DNA of 64,000 bases, taken from assembly GCA_001643675.2 (NCBI GenBank), contig LSRY02000032.1:1-64000 (forward strand), in the 5' to 3' direction. The notes beneath the pieces were generated by a model. It did not search any database. It worked only from the letters and a program-made list of their open reading frames with translations, and was not told the origin of the DNA. Positions 1 through 13,942 of the stretch are shown piece after piece. The DNA comes from Monocercomonoides exilis. Its lineage: Eukaryota > Preaxostyla > Oxymonadida > Polymastigidae. How positions within the stretch are numbered: the first letter of the stretch is position 1; each line of letters begins with the position of its first letter. Position numbers and translations under genes: made by a program.

Positions 1-3000
1 TTCTTGTCTGTGTTTGGTTCGCTGTCTCTTTTGCACATGTCGATGGAAAACGTGGTGTTTATGAATGTGTCAACAAACATTGCACACAGCAGCACCACTA
101 CTTTCTCAGAAGCAAACCATCTCCAGAAATCTCTTGTCTCCAGCATCTTGCTGGTTGACTGTGACCAATCACTGTTGAGTGTTGATGAGAGTGCAACGAG
201 GCTCGCAAAGTTAGTCGTGTTCAACTCTTCGTTTCTCAGATCGCATGACATTCAAAAGGATCAATGCTTCAACACTTCACTGCCTTCGTTTTCGAGTGGA
301 CAAATAGAGTTCGACAGTTGCAGATTTGAATCATGCACATCAGCGACACGGAATGGAGGCGCACTAAATGTTGGTGGGAGTGCTTCTCTGACACTCAGAA
401 GTTGCACTTTCACAAATTGCTCAATAACTTATTGTGGAGAAATGCCAAGAGGAGGTGCTGTTTACACATTCACAAGAGCAGTACTGTTTTAAACACTTTG
501 TTTTATGGGTGCTCATGCAATTGTTCATCAGTTCAACCTTTTGGAGGAGCTTTGGCTGTTTTCAATGCTTTCACATTTTGAAACAATGCGAGTTCAAAAA
601 ATTGCTTTTCTCGCACATGTGGAGCATTTAACATTGAACAGCATAAAAAATTGGAACTTATTGACTGCTTGTTCGACAAAAATGAAGCAATTGTATCAAG
701 AGGTTCTTTTCATTTATACAATGGAACATTCAATGATTCTATAACCAACAGTTTGATCAAAGATTCAAAAGTGGAAAACGGTTTGCCGGAGCACTCAGTT
801 TTGAGTTTTATACAAATAAAAATGATCTTTATAAAATATTGCCTATTTGATAATAACATATCCCCAACAAATGAAGGGAATGATATCCATTTTAGAGCAA
901 ATAATACAGTTAATGCAACCAAGAGTGGATAATATATTCATATTCGACATCAAGTCAGACCGGGAGAGTGTATTGCAACGGAGACAAAGCAGGGTGGCTC
1001 CCAGATGTGCCTGCAGTGTACGATCCTCTGAGAGTCGACTCAGCTGGGGGAAGCGATGATGCAGGATGCGGGAAGAATGGAGCAGAGTGCAGGACAATCG
1101 CGTTTGCGGTGACACAGTGGGTGAGCCACAGACACACAGGGGTTGTGGTGTGCAGCGAGGTGAGTGTGGAGAAGGCTGTGAGCATCTCCGGGCTGGAGAT
1201 TTGCATAAGCAAAGATGCAGCAATGGAACATGGAACGATTCGGTCGGATGTGGAAAGCGGCTCGCTGTTCAGTGTGGGTAGCGGGAAGCTGGAGTTGGAG
1301 GGGTGGACAGTGATTCATGATACAGGAAATTCGAGGGGTTCGTCTCTGTTTGCAGTGGATGGGTATGAGGGTTTGGCGCATGTAAAGAATTGCACGATAC
1401 AAGCGGACTCTGTGGATTTGTCGTTTCACGAGCCGCTTTTGTGGCAGGGAGGGGAAAGATTGCTATCGAGGACTGCCAAGTGGAGAATGTGTGTCTGGAA
1501 GGGTGCAGTCTGCTGATGTGGAGTGCTGAAGGAAGTGTTTGTGTTCGAGGCGGGAATATAACTCAGATAACGAGAAGAAATGGAAACGGGGAGTGGCAGA
1601 GAAGGCGTTGGAGGCAGGAGAGATGTTTGAGTTTGGGAATGTGACGATGACCGGGTGCAGGTGCAGTGCGGGGGATGGCGGAGCGATTTGGGTGGAGATG
1701 GTTGGAGGAAGCTGTGCGAGAATAGGATCAGAAAGTTCAGTCACAGGGATGAAGCAATGCTGGGCAGAACGGGGTGGGGAAGGGAGGTTTGCTGGAGAGA
1801 GCAGAGGTGGAGGGATATGTTTGGTGCTGAAGGATGGAGGCGAAGACTTCTGTGTGGCTCGCCCGTTGTTTGAGGAGCAATGCGGATTGGGGGCGAAATG
1901 TGTTTGTCAAATCTCCGGACCTCAAGAAAAGCACTGTTCAAGCACATTTTCCGTTCTATCCAGAGTATTTCTCGGAGCAAGAGATGCAGGGAGAAGATGG
2001 AAGAACACCGAATATTGGAATCCCGCTGGTGTATTTCCTGCAGCTGCGAGAAGCGCAGTGAGTGTGGGAGACGGGGAGTGGATGTGAGTGCATGTGGATT
2101 TGCAAAGTATCAGTGCAAGACGATGGACTATGCATTTGGGCAGCAGGAAGGGATGCATCTGGTGCTGTACAACAAGAGCTACACATGGAGAGAGTGCCTG
2201 GTGCTTGATGGAGCAGAGGATATGACTTGGGCGGGGAAGAGAAGGGATGTCGGAGGTGAGGATGGTTGGGAACGAGAGTGGGCTGTACGAGATGGTGAAG
2301 GTGGGGAGCAGTGTGCAGATATCACTTGTGGCATTTGCCTTGGAGCCTGAACTGAAACAGTCGCAGACTTGTGTGTTTGCAGTCGAAGGGAAGGGAATGG
2401 TGCGCTGACGCTCTCTTCATCGCGGGTGAGCGGCGATGCGGATGTGCTGTCTGTCCCGTCTGTTTTGTGTGTGTGAGAAGGGAAGATGCTGATGAGCAGT
2501 GTTGTTGTGGAGCATTTGTGCTTTTGGTGGAGCCGTTTGTGAGGTGCAGCGGAACGGAGTCTGAAACGGTGATGATGCAGGCAACGTTCGCTGACACGAC
2601 AAGCTGGGGAGAAGAAAGGTTGATTGTGCTTCGCGATGGCTCCACGGCAAAAATCAGCAAGAGTGCGTTTGAAAGCAGCAGCGGAAGCAAGCAGCCGATG
2701 ATTGTTGTGAACAAAGCCAGGAAGACCAATGTGAGCGAGACAAGCGTAGACTGCTCTCTTTCTGGTCAAGGAGATGGGTGTTTCCTTCGCGGAACGCTGG
2801 GAGTGGGGTGCGAAATATGGTGTAGATGGACTTGGGTGAGGGACATGCCCAAGAGGAAACGGGGAATGCTGAGACTGGTGCTGGAAGGCGGAAGCAAGCT
2901 GCAGATTGGAAGAAGCATGGAGACGATTGTGAGCAAGTGCAAAGCAGTTTTTGCAGCAGGGAGTGGGGGATATGGAGGAGGGATGTATTTGGAGACAAAT

Positions 3001-6000
3001 AGCAGTGACGTGAATATGGGGCTGAATGCAGTGAAGTTTGATGGATGTCAAGCAGACAGGCATGGACACAATCTGTTTTTACAGCCCCCAACTTCACAGC
3101 TTGTGTGACAAAAGCCGCACTCGGACTTTGTGGCTGACACCACAAATGAAGAGGAGCTGAGGGATATGAAGGAGGAAACAGCACATATGCAATCCCGTTG
3201 GTGCTGTATCTGCGGACGACCTGAGCCAGTTATGGTTGGTGGAGATAACAAAAAGATTTCGACAGATGTGGATATGCTGGACACGGGTGCGAAACGATGG
3301 ACTTTGTGATGGCTCGGTGGGTGGAGGAAAACGGACTCAACGCATCAATATCAAACACTGTGCCGCTATACTCGGAGGCAAGTCTTGTCAGCGGGTATTT
3401 GTGCTGAACGGCACATCAGTATATTCTCAAATAGACGTGTTCGAAAATGCTGCAAAGAAACAGGATGGGATGATAGAGACAAGCTGTGCATTTTACGAGG
3501 ACTGAAGATTACTGGGCCAGCGAGCTTGAACACGAGGTTTTATCTAATATGCACGTGGAGTCTTGACATTGAGCTCGTGCGCTCTGAGTGTACGCTCGTC
3601 ACTCTCAGCTGCATATTCCATGATCGCCTGCACAGGAGGGCAGACAACGTTGAATGATGTGACCATCAGGAATGCTGTGTGTGCGTGTGGAGCCATGATT
3701 TGGATCACAGGAGAAGGAAGCTGCACCATGGATGAATGCACAATGATGAATGCAAAGGGTTCGGAAGCAACAGATGGATGCGTTGTCTATGCATCATCTG
3801 GCACTCTGGAAATAGGCACGACATTTTCAGAGGAAGGGGCAGATGACAGATCAGGCAGCGTGAGGCTGGCAGATAAGCTGGGAAAGTGGATGGGAGTGAG
3901 GAACTGCACGTTCAGAGGCTTGTCAAGGAACGGAGAAAAAGGATGTGTGCTGTTTGGGATGTTGGATGAAGGGATGGTGCTTGAGCTGAACGATGTGAAC
4001 ATGGAGAACTGCACTGTGAGTGGAGGAAGCGGAGGAGGATGCTTTGTGGAGTTGTCGAAGACAGCAAGACTTCGTGTCGGAGAGAGTGGGAATAGAATGC
4101 TGGCTGAAGGATGCCGAGCGCTGGCTGGCGAATGTGGCGGATTGAAGGGATTTGGAGGAGGAATGCTGGTGAAGTGCATTGAAGAGGCAAGTGATATGAT
4201 AATTGCGGGGGTGAAATTTGGAGAAGGGGAAAAAGCGAACATGGCTGACAAGGGAGGAAACAATGTGTTTGTTTCGTGTGTGAATTTATCAATGGTGGTG
4301 AATGAAGGCTCGTTCAACTTTGACTTTATGAAGAAAGTTGAAGAGTCGCCCAGGCTGTGGGATTTGATGGGGATGGAAAATGGAGCAAGAGAATCCGATT
4401 CCGCTTGTTGTGTTCTTTCGAGAAAGCGCAGGGAATGTGTTTGTTGGAGACAAAGGGTGCGATTATGTATTATGCGGGTTTGAGGATTATCCGTGCAGAG
4501 GAATTGTGCATGCTGCAGCACTGCGAAAAGGATCGGAAAACGTGGTGGTTACGCTTCTTGCAGACTTTGGGTTTGCGATTCCATAATTCTGGATGCTCAA
4601 GAAATGACCATCAACACCCAAGGCAACAGCCACGAAAGAATGGTCCATGGAGAAGGAGAAGGAGAATCCGACTGGTTGATAGAGACCAAAAAGAACATCA
4701 CTTTTGAAGATGTCTCATTTGGGATGCCGCCTTCATTTAACTACCAACGTGAAAGCTTTCTGAGGTGCAGCAAAGACAAACTGGAGCTCAGAAGGTGTTT
4801 GGCGAAGGTTGAGGCAGACTCAAGGAGGATTGATTATTCATTTGTTAGTGTGGAAGGAGGGATGCTTGTGATGGATGATTTTCAGCGATGGAGTTGTGTG
4901 CTGTGCAACATGGGCTTGTGGATGGAAGAGGGCTGGACTCAAAAGTGGAGCTAAGTGGGGTGAAGTTTGAGGGTATTTCTGTGGAAGGAGAAAGAGGAGT
5001 TGTGTGTGGGCAAAGCTGTGGATTGCTCAGCATGAATGATTCTTGGATGAATTCGTCTGCTCTTGGAGACAGCTGCTTGGTGTGGTTTGCGGGTGCGCAT
5101 CCGTTAACATGAAAGGGCTGAGCATCTGGAACGTGTCGAGAACAGCAGGGAGTGGAGGGGCATTCAGTGGAGAAATAGGAGAAGGGTGCAAGTGCGAGAT
5201 CCGAGGGCACATTTGGCAATGTGAGTTGTGGGGAGCATGCTGGAAGGGGAGGGTGCGGAGCTGTGGAGTGATGAGAAATGGGAAGCTGATTATTGGGGTG
5301 CGTTTTGAAAAGAATGGGGTGGATGAAGAAGCAGGGTTTGGGGGAGGGTTGTTTGCTCGGTTTGTGGATGTGAGTGTAAAGTACAGCATGAAGCACAACA
5401 CATTTGCAGAGAACAAAGCAAGCGTGGGGAAAGATGTGTATGTGATTTGCCCGCAGGCGAGAAAGATGCTGTATCAGGAGTTGTGGGAAGGAACAGTCGA
5501 AGAGGATGATGAAAAAGAGCGGTTTTGGGTTGATGAGAGTTCTGGAGTGGTAATCAACACTTCGATATTAGTTATGCTTTTCCGGCAGGCGAGAGATTGT
5601 ATTTGTTGATGGAACAGTGATAAATTCAGAGGGTGTGGGCACGAAGAAACACCATGTGGCGATGTGTTGCATGGGTTCAAAGCAATGAACGAAAATCAGA
5701 CCACAATAAGGATTGTGTCGGGCACATTTTGGGATCAGTTATTGATCGAGACTCATCGCTCGCAATTGAAGGGGCAAAGGCAATTCACCCAGAGCTGGAG
5801 ATAAAACAAAGCGGGCAGCTATGTGTGTCTCATGAAAACATATCCCTTTCGCTTCGAGGCTTGACTTTCAGATTTGCAACAGAACTTTCGCCAGCATTAA
5901 CTTCTTCACAATTATCTTCGGTATCTTCTTTTGAGTTGAATTCTGTCTTTGCTATCAGCTGCGGACGATGCGCAGTGACAGATTGTGCATTTGGAAGAGG

Positions 6001-9000
6001 AGGCGAAGGAGGAGATGAAGACCAATCAGAGGTGACAAGATGGCTGGTATATGAAACCGGAGGTGCAGTTGAGATGAGTTCTGTTCAGTTTGAAAGTGTT
6101 GATTTTTGCAATGAATGTGGGATTGGACTTTGCCTTGGTGGAGAAATGGTTTGCCAAAACGTCACAATTTCCACATTGCAACAGATGGCCCGAATATGTT
6201 TGAAAGCAGAGGCAATGCTCGGGTGGAATTCAGCATGATGAACGTGAGCCATGCAAGAGCAGAGAAAGGACGATTTGTCACTGTGAAGGAAGGGTCGAGC
6301 TTGATGATGGGCGAGGAGTGTGCGCTTGAGGGTTGTGGGCGAAGTTCAGTGAATGGGAGTTTTGCTTGCTGCGAAATGAGCAAGGAAGCAGAGCTGAAGA
6401 TAGAATCTGGGGCAATGAGCCATTGGGCATGCGACAATGAGAAAGGTTATGGAGGATGCCTGTTCGTCAAGCTGTGTGCCGGGTTTGGTGGAGATTTTTA
6501 CTTCAAAAATATTCAGTTGAGTGAGAATGATGCCTTTGAGGGAAGGACATGTTTGTGGAATGTGTAGAACTAAATGCATCGGTGACACAAGAAAGGTTCA
6601 GGTTTGAGCTGGCAAGTGGGAGCGACGGGAAGGCTGCTGATCTGAAGGGTATTGATGCAACGCGCTTTCCCTCTCCAGTGGATTTGAGGCTGTTTCTTAT
6701 TCAGGCGCACTGCATGCAGGCTGTTGTGTCCAGCGAAGGGTATGACACTTTGGGCTGCGGGGTGCTGATGCATCCCTGCCAGTCATTTTGGAGGCTATTG
6801 CAACACGCAGGCAGACGCAGATCCAAAGGAGCTGGCAATACAGGAGGTGCAACAGTCAGTCGCGGATACGATATGTCTTCATTTGTTGTTGCTTCGTTGC
6901 CAGCAGAAGAATACAGCAAACTGCACATTTCACATGACATCCAGGATGGGATATCTGGTGCAGTGTTTTGGAATGCCAAGGCGCTGTTGTTCCGCACAAT
7001 CAAATTCTCATTTCCCCCAACAGCATCATCTGCCGTTCGTTCGATGATTGCTTCGTCGTCTGCAAGCTCTTTGCTGTCGATTATCAACTGCTCCATATCC
7101 AAAGCGAGTGGCGCGCAGTTCAATATGTGGCTGTATCAGTCACAGGGCGAGCTTGTTATTGAAAGCAGTTCGTACACATCGTCTGGCGAGTATGCTTCTG
7201 CTCCCTTTTCTGTTCGTGGCACAATGTGTGCGATAAACAGCTCATTCAGCACGGCTCAAACGAGATCAAGCAAGGAAGGAGGGCTGATGCAAATCAAAAC
7301 AGTGGCGGTGATTCGGTAAAGATGGAGGATGCACACTGGAAGGGTGTGCATGCACTGAAGAAGAATGGGAAAGGGGGCGCTTTGTATGTTGATGGGAAAG
7401 AAGCCGTTCAGTCTAATTGTTTGCTGCTGAAAAGTGTCAATTTTGCAGCGAATCACGCACAAATCGGGGAGCACATGTTTGTTGCGTGTAAAGACCTGAA
7501 TGCCACAGTGACAAAGTCGAGCTTCATGTTTTCGTTGGATTTTGTCAAGGAAGATGACAATGGGCTGATGGGAAGCGATGCAGTGCATAATGAAACAACG
7601 CTTCTGAGGTTTCTTGTGCAGTACAAAGGAAGCACAGTGCACATTGCTCGAGCCGGGTATGACTTGTTGCGATGTGGAGGAGCAGAGGATCCGTGCAGGA
7701 GCTGGACTCACGGGGTGAAGCAATTTGAGTCAGAGTCCCCACAAAAATAGTTGTGATCGATGGAGGCTGCAACTACAAGGAGAATGGGGTGCTTTCGGAT
7801 TATGAAGTGAAGTCGATTGGGGAGGAAGAAGAGGAGCAATCAAGAGCTGAGCTTTGCGTCGTGCAGGGCGATGACGAACAACATGACGTGTGCATGCGAA
7901 ATGCAGGGGTGCTTTGTTTTGAAAAGATCTCGTTTGTTGTGGCAGAGGGTTTTCAAACGAGGAAAACGGGGTGATTGTCAGCGAAGATGGGAACTTGAGG
8001 TTGACGAGCTGCGAGGCTTGGATGAACGGCAGAGCTTTGCTGGAAAATAGCGCTTCATTTGTCGTTGTGCTGAGAGGGCTGTGCTGCTGGAAGGAATGAC
8101 AGTGAGCCGCTCATCGTTTGGAAGAAGTTTGATGGAAATAGCGTCTCATGTGGATTGTGTGTTGGATTCTGTCAGTGCAGAATTGATAAATGTTGAAGAA
8201 GGATGCATAATTAGCATGAGAGATGACGACTCTGAGCAAATGAACAGCAAAAACGCTGGAGCAGGGATTTCATTAAACAAGTGCTCATTCAAGAATATCA
8301 CAAACAACGGAGAGAGCGGAAGCGTTGTGGTTGTTGGAGGAAGAGGCAGTGGAAGCAAACTTTGCATTAATTCGAGTATGCTTGAAATGTGCACAAGCAG
8401 CAATTCGCAGAAAGGAGGGGCAATTCTGTTTCGATTGAGCTCTGGCGGATGCTTGGACGTGAGGGTTCGACGATTGGGCTGTGCAGCTGTTCGGCACAGA
8501 ATGGGTGTGGAGGCGGCTTCTATGTTGAGGCTGTGCATGCAGGAAGCCTGAACATGCTTTTTACTAATATCAAGTTCGACTCGAACATTGCGCATATCGG
8601 GAGGGATTTGTTTGTGGAGTGCAACAACATCAAAGAGCAGATCAACGAGACGCAGTTCCAGTTTGATCTGAGAGAATCGAAGTACAACAGGCTGAATGCA
8701 ATATTTGGAATAGACAGAGCAGAGTTGTGTGTGGAGGCAGTGAATCTGATTGAGTTTATTGTGATATATCAGAATGACACGATCTTCACGAGCTCGGATG
8801 ATGGATCAGCAAGTGAAGACAGCAAAAACTGTGGAACTCAGGCGCTTCCATGCTTGTCGGTTGGGTATGCTGTTGGCCATCTCACATATGACTTTGAAAG
8901 CCAGATTGTGGTTGTTGGAGAAGGGTTGATTGGAAAGGAAGTGGACGTGGCAAATGTATCGATACGATCGCGGGGATCAGAGACTGCACTTCTGCGCATT

Positions 9001-11717
9001 GGCACACAACTGGAATGCACACGCCAGTATGTGGTGCTGTGTTCGGAGGCAGTTTTCTTCAGGGGGATTTCGTTTGTTGTTTGTGCAGAGAGCATGCGTG
9101 GTCATGGATGCTTTGTGGAGTGCAGCAGAGGCACAACACAAATGACAAGGTGCTCGTTTCGAAGCGATGCAGAGATGGGAGATTCCACCAAGATAAATGC
9201 CATTTTGGTGCAAGTGGAGGCAAGGGGATGTCTGCAACTGGAAAACACAACACTGAGACAGATATCGTCAGAATGTCCGCTGATAGCATGTGAAGGACAA
9301 TCAACGCTGCGCTGCACTTCCTAATCATGGAATCGCTTTTCTGTGCATGTGATGCGATTCTTGTAAAAGAATGCGAATTATTGGGCATGGAAAAAGTCGA
9401 GTGCCATGATGTTGTGTGCAGCAGTGGAGCGCTGTTTGCCTTTCAGGGAATAAATGCTGGTGAGAGGAGTGGAAACAGTGAAGAATACTCTCTTTCAATG
9501 GGCTCATTTAAAAATATATCAATCGAGGCAAGAAAGCAAACACTTTTCTGTTTTACGCGCTTAACAAATCTGCGAATGCGAAACATCACTTTTAGCAGAT
9601 GCTCGGCACTTGTGCAGAATGGCATGTTGCTATCTTCTGATAGATGCCATGAAACAGAAATTGAATACTGCAGCTTTAGCGGGAAAGGAATGGACGACAC
9701 CGTGGAGTCAAAGACGCCAAGAAGCGAGAATATGCAAATGGAATGGATCACTAGTTGCCCTGCAACAGTCTGAGACAATAATAAGAGGCACCACCATATC
9801 AGAATCGCCAATCGGGGGATTATTTGTGTCTGGAGGAATGTGATGATAGATCAAGGGAGTTTCGGGACAACAATGCAAAGGTGAAAGGATATCCATCTGC
9901 ACGAAGGAATATAGCATGCGCTGATCGTGGCATGCTGTCAATCTATAAGCCCTGAAAGGAGGAGACGGCATGTTGCCAAGCACATGTGGATTGCAAATAG
10001 CAATTGTGTGCTTGGTGGAATTGCTTCAGAGCGAGCATCATCATTTTTTATCCCTGTGCTAGAGTCGGTGAAGATGGAAAAAGGAGAAATTACAACAGAG
10101 CTCACATTCATCAGGCTTCTTCTTCCATGCAATCTGACAGTTCAGATAGCTTTTTCAATTGGAAGTGAGTCTCAAATAGAAAAGCAAAATATGAATGAGA
10201 GCGACTACAAATCTGAAACTGAGATTCACAGCTGGATACCTTCACAAAAAATAAATGGGGGTATCGGAAGAGGTTGAAGTGTCAGTGTGCATTCTGTTTG
10301 GAGACGAGCATTCGGCGACCAACTGATTCTTTCATCCTGAAGAACAGGAGCGAGCAGAGAGCTTTGGCGATGAGAAAATAACAGAAGGAGCACAAAGCCC
10401 AAATGCATCATGGCCAGTTATTGTTTGCATCGGCTAGTAGTATTATTCTTTAACAATAATTATATTTATAGTCCGATGGAGAAAGCAAAGAGAAGAACAG
10501 AAGAGCTGGAAGTGATTGTTGAAGACACAGTGAAGAAGGATCCGAAAGCGTTTGAGATGGTGACGATGGAGATGTCACCCGAGGAGCAGTGGAGGAGAGC
10601 TGAGAGGGAGGCAGAGAAGAAAGAATGAAGAGAGAGGATAAGAAGAGTGTATGAGAAAAGCTTGGGACATTCAGAGTCATCAGAGCATTTGTTGAGTGAG
10701 TGGCTCAACAGAATACATCTTGGGGAGAGATTCAGACAAGATCCCTCAATGGATGCTTGAGAAGGTTGAAGATGAGGAAGAGACGAGGAAAAGAACACCA
10801 TCGCCATCCATTTCATCCACCTCAACAACAGACACTACAGACACAGACACAACATTTGTTCGAGGAGAGGATCTGTGTCCAACCACCTCATCGATGTCGA
10901 ATCTGGTGGATGCAATGGCCTGTTCATCGCCACATGAGAAGCTCATTGTGGACTTGAGGATTCGCTGTTCATGTTGCTTCATGGAAGGAATGAGAAGAAA
11001 GAGATGGCGATAGGCACTCTGCAGGAGCGGAGGTCTCGGCTGCTCAGATCCTGTTCTGGGTGGCCAGCCTGCCCTCCACTCATTTGATGAAGAACAGGAA
11101 TTGCCTTCTCTTGCCAACCTCAGCCCTCACATCGTGCTGTTTTCTGAGCACATGGTGATCTGCATTGCCGACTGCTCCTCAGACTCAGACACTTCATCCA
11201 CTTTTTCTTCCACCTCGACAATTGTCACCTCTTCCTCTGATGTTTCTGTGAGAGCGAGAGATTCTCAAAATCACCACCACCTTCGTCGGCCTTTGAGGAT
11301 GAGGATGACAACCGGAAAGAGTGTCTGCGGTGGAAGGCGCCAGAGCTGCTGATGAACAAAGATCTGGGAGCCACAAAGAAGACAGTTGTGTTCTCGATTG
11401 GGATGATGCTGTGGGAGAGTCTGACGCTGGAGATCCCGTTTGGCGAGTATGAAGCAGAGGTGGCGGGGATGTGGCTGAAAGAAGGAAAGCGGCCGAAGAC
11501 GGGAGGACTGGAAGGGAGCAGGCTGGAAGGGCTGGTGAAAGGGTGCTTTTCGCAAGAGGCGAGGGACAGGTGCACTCTGACAGATGTGAAGCGGGTGCTA
11601 ATTGGGCTGTTCCCGGCCGGGACAGTCATGCTCACAGTGACCGATGCGATTGGGCTGGAGGAAGAATCAGGAAGCTACAGGAAATACAGCAGGTTCAGTG
11701 GGGAAGGAAGCAACTGA
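1..11717 (+). pseudogene. Left-arm copy of gene A, 5'-truncated and multiply frameshifted
   Basis: Encodes the same giant beta-helix/kinase-tail protein as 16056-28438. It lacks the first ~190 codons because the window starts inside the gene. The frame changes dozens of times. Breaks I compared directly with the other arm include ~441 and ~478 (3-4 nt lost), ~577 (T run), ~783, ~923 (A run), ~1436 (T run), ~1590 (G run) and ~1875 (2 nt lost). The TM segment near 10411-10475 is also broken. At two sites this arm is the better one: a five-G run at 9814-9818 and a four-G run at 10722-10725, which the right arm shortens. The stop is TGA at 11715-11717. It may be a real decaying copy or an error-rich duplicate of a single locus; sequence alone does not decide, but the indel style favours error. 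Confidence 0.85.
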
Positions 11718-13833
11718 GAAGGCAGAAATTAAAGTGAGCGTGATTTTGACGGATGAGCATAACAATGTTTGAAAATGGAATGACAAAGAAAAGAGAAACG
11801 GAAAAAGAAGAGGCTAGTGGAATTGGTCACACAAGATTTCACAGATAGAAGATCCATTGAAGAAGCATTGGAAGCAAATGAATGGATGGATTGCAGCCGC
11901 ATTTTGTGTGACGAATATGGTGAGATGCCCGTCATCACGCACAATTGCGATATCTGCTTGAATTTATCTTGCTCTCTTTTCTTTTCTTTCTTTTATTTTT
12001 CCTTTATATTTTTGTTTGTGAAGAAAGGATTTCTTCTACGTGCCTTTTCTTCTATTGGCTGATTCATGGCATTTGCATGCGTGCCACATACACTCTGCAT
12101 TTCAGCACATGTCTATTTTTGAGGCATTGGCTTTCTTCCAAGTTGAATTATGTTATTAATAGTATTTTTCATTTCAAAGAAATTCACCAAAAAATGATTC
12201 AAAATCGGGAGAAAAATCAATCAAGAAAGCACGATTATGATTCAAAAATTCTTTGTTTTAACTAAATATAAATTCTATTGTTGTTTCAATTTAAAATCAA
12301 ATAATAATTTTTATTTGTTAATTCAATACTTGAATTTATGATGATATTAGAAGCAATATTCCACACTTTTTGGATGTTATTTAATTGTTTGACTGTTAGC
12401 ACATAAACAAAAGTGTTTCTGAAAAATCACTGAAAAAAATTCTTATTCATTTTAATAAAATTCAACAAACCAATTTGTGATTATATTTTTTGTTGAAAAA
12501 ACAAGATAGTTATTTGTATTAAAGGTAGAGTGAACTCAACCGACACCTAAAATTAACATCCATAATCATTTTCCCAACATATTAAATGATAAATATTTAA
12601 TATGGGTGATTATTTTGAAATCATAACTTTTTCGGGATGCTGATTATTTTGATAATTCATTGTCAAAGAGAATCAATTAATCTTTGAAATGAAAAATCAT
12701 TTCAATTGTGTCAAAAGCAATATTTGATGAAAATGGAATACAAAGATTGTCTTTATAGGATTTATCACTTTCCTGTGTCCATTTATCAATATTCAAAACG
12801 ATATTATCAAATCAATTTTTGTTCAAAAAAATATGATTTCAAAAATAATCATCCATATATTCTAATTTTATTTAGAAAAATAACTATATTCAAATATTAA
12901 AAATCATCTCTTTCTTATCATTTATTTACAAAAATAATTAGATTTTCTAGGAAAACCCTAACTTTTTTACCTTTTCTTAACCATAGCAAATAAAACGCGA
13001 AAACAATTAGTCGTATAACACTAAAAAATCTTCAATTCAGAGATTGTTTAAGAAAAATAACATAAATATGAATGTAATGAGTGTGATCAAAATAGGTGTC
13101 GATTGATGCCACTTTTGCCGTGTTAAAAAAATTATTATTAAAATAATTTTTAGTCTGTTCGCGTGTGAAAAAGTTTTCAAAAATAGCAAGCAAAAGTGTT
13201 TGTGCACATAATTTTCGTTGGCACTTCATCAAAAGAAATAATTGTTTATCATCGAAACTTTATTATTTTAATTTCCGAGCGTATTGCATAAAAGAAACGG
13301 AATAAAAAATTCACACAAAATTTAGTGAGATTGCGTTCATAATTATTTCAATCTGAAAATCAATATGAATATATTTCACTTGATTCTGATTTTTTAAAGA
13401 AAAATATATCATTTTTTTAATATCACATATTTGTCAGATTTTAAAATTCACTCAACCAACATCGTTGAATTCCCAACAAATATTTCAAAATTTGCATTCA
13501 AAATTCAAAGTTCTTGAACCATGATAATATCAATAAATTCAGAAAGAAATGATAAATATCAGCATTATAGGAACTTAAAAATTTTATGGTAAATTATGAA
13601 TATGACAAACGATTATCAACACTTTTCTCAAAATGATTATTTTCTTTTGTTTTTTTGAATGTTTTCGAATGAATCAATTCTCTAATTGCTATTTCTTTCC
13701 TTTCAAAAATGAAATGAATTTCACCTGTGTGACTGTTTCAAAAATCAAACCATTTTTACTGAAAATTGGGTTATTCTTTTGAAAAGTCGCAAATATTCAA
13801 TTAATTATGATTAATAAAGATACCTCCATTTTG
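11718..13833. other. AT-rich non-coding DNA downstream of left-arm gene A
   Basis: About 2.1 kb of very AT-rich sequence without a convincing gene. A short open stretch at about 11817-12060 recurs in the other arm, but so does everything else in the arm, so that is not evidence for coding. It contains the inverted pair of a dispersed ~24-nt motif at 12602-12625 and 12832-12856. Confidence 0.7.
12602..12856. repeat. Small element bounded by inverted ATGGGTGATTATTTT motifs
   Basis: Copies of a ~24-nt motif face each other: 12602-12625 (begins ATGGGTGATTATTTTGAAAT) and 12832-12856 (its near reverse complement). They enclose about 205 nt of AT-rich DNA. The palindrome repeats the pair at 14905-14929 and 15138-15161. 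The same motif occurs at 41556-41581 and 41716-41740, outside the palindrome, so it is a genuinely dispersed sequence. It could be the ends of a MITE. No target duplication was recognised. Confidence 0.5.
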
Positions 13834-13942
13834 AATGTTGAACTGATCTGTCAAACAAAACTATTCTTTCAATTACATGTTCACAAAACGAGATTATTCT
13901 GTTTTTAACTTGGTGCTTGCTTTCATCATAAATCATTTCTAA
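13834..13942. other. Single-copy spacer (loop) of the inverted repeat
   Basis: About 109 nt of AT-rich sequence between the arms with no self-complementarity that I can see. The flanks become complementary at once on either side. No ORF, tRNA or telomere repeat is visible. The length is compatible with the turn-around segment of a fold-back read or amplification artefact, or with the spacer of a genuine palindrome. Confidence 0.9.

Larger units (their letters stand above)
1..13833. repeat. Left arm of giant inverted repeat
   Basis: This arm is the reverse complement of 13943-27862. Base 1 pairs with base 27862, and the arm ends at the cctccatttt at about 13824-13833, which pairs with aaaatggagg from 13943. 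The match covers gene A and about 2.1 kb of AT-rich DNA downstream of it. The arm is 87 nt shorter than its partner, because it has many 1-4 nt deletions, mostly in homopolymers, with few substitutions. Its outer end is the window edge, so I cannot see whether it continues. Confidence 0.97.

Noticed and set aside
12955-12962. CCCTAA/TTAGGG-like hexamers (also near 14803 and 38987) as telomere signals at the palindrome
   Set aside because: They are single occurrences, never tandem. The 109-nt spacer has none, so a telomere-fusion origin of the palindrome is not supported.
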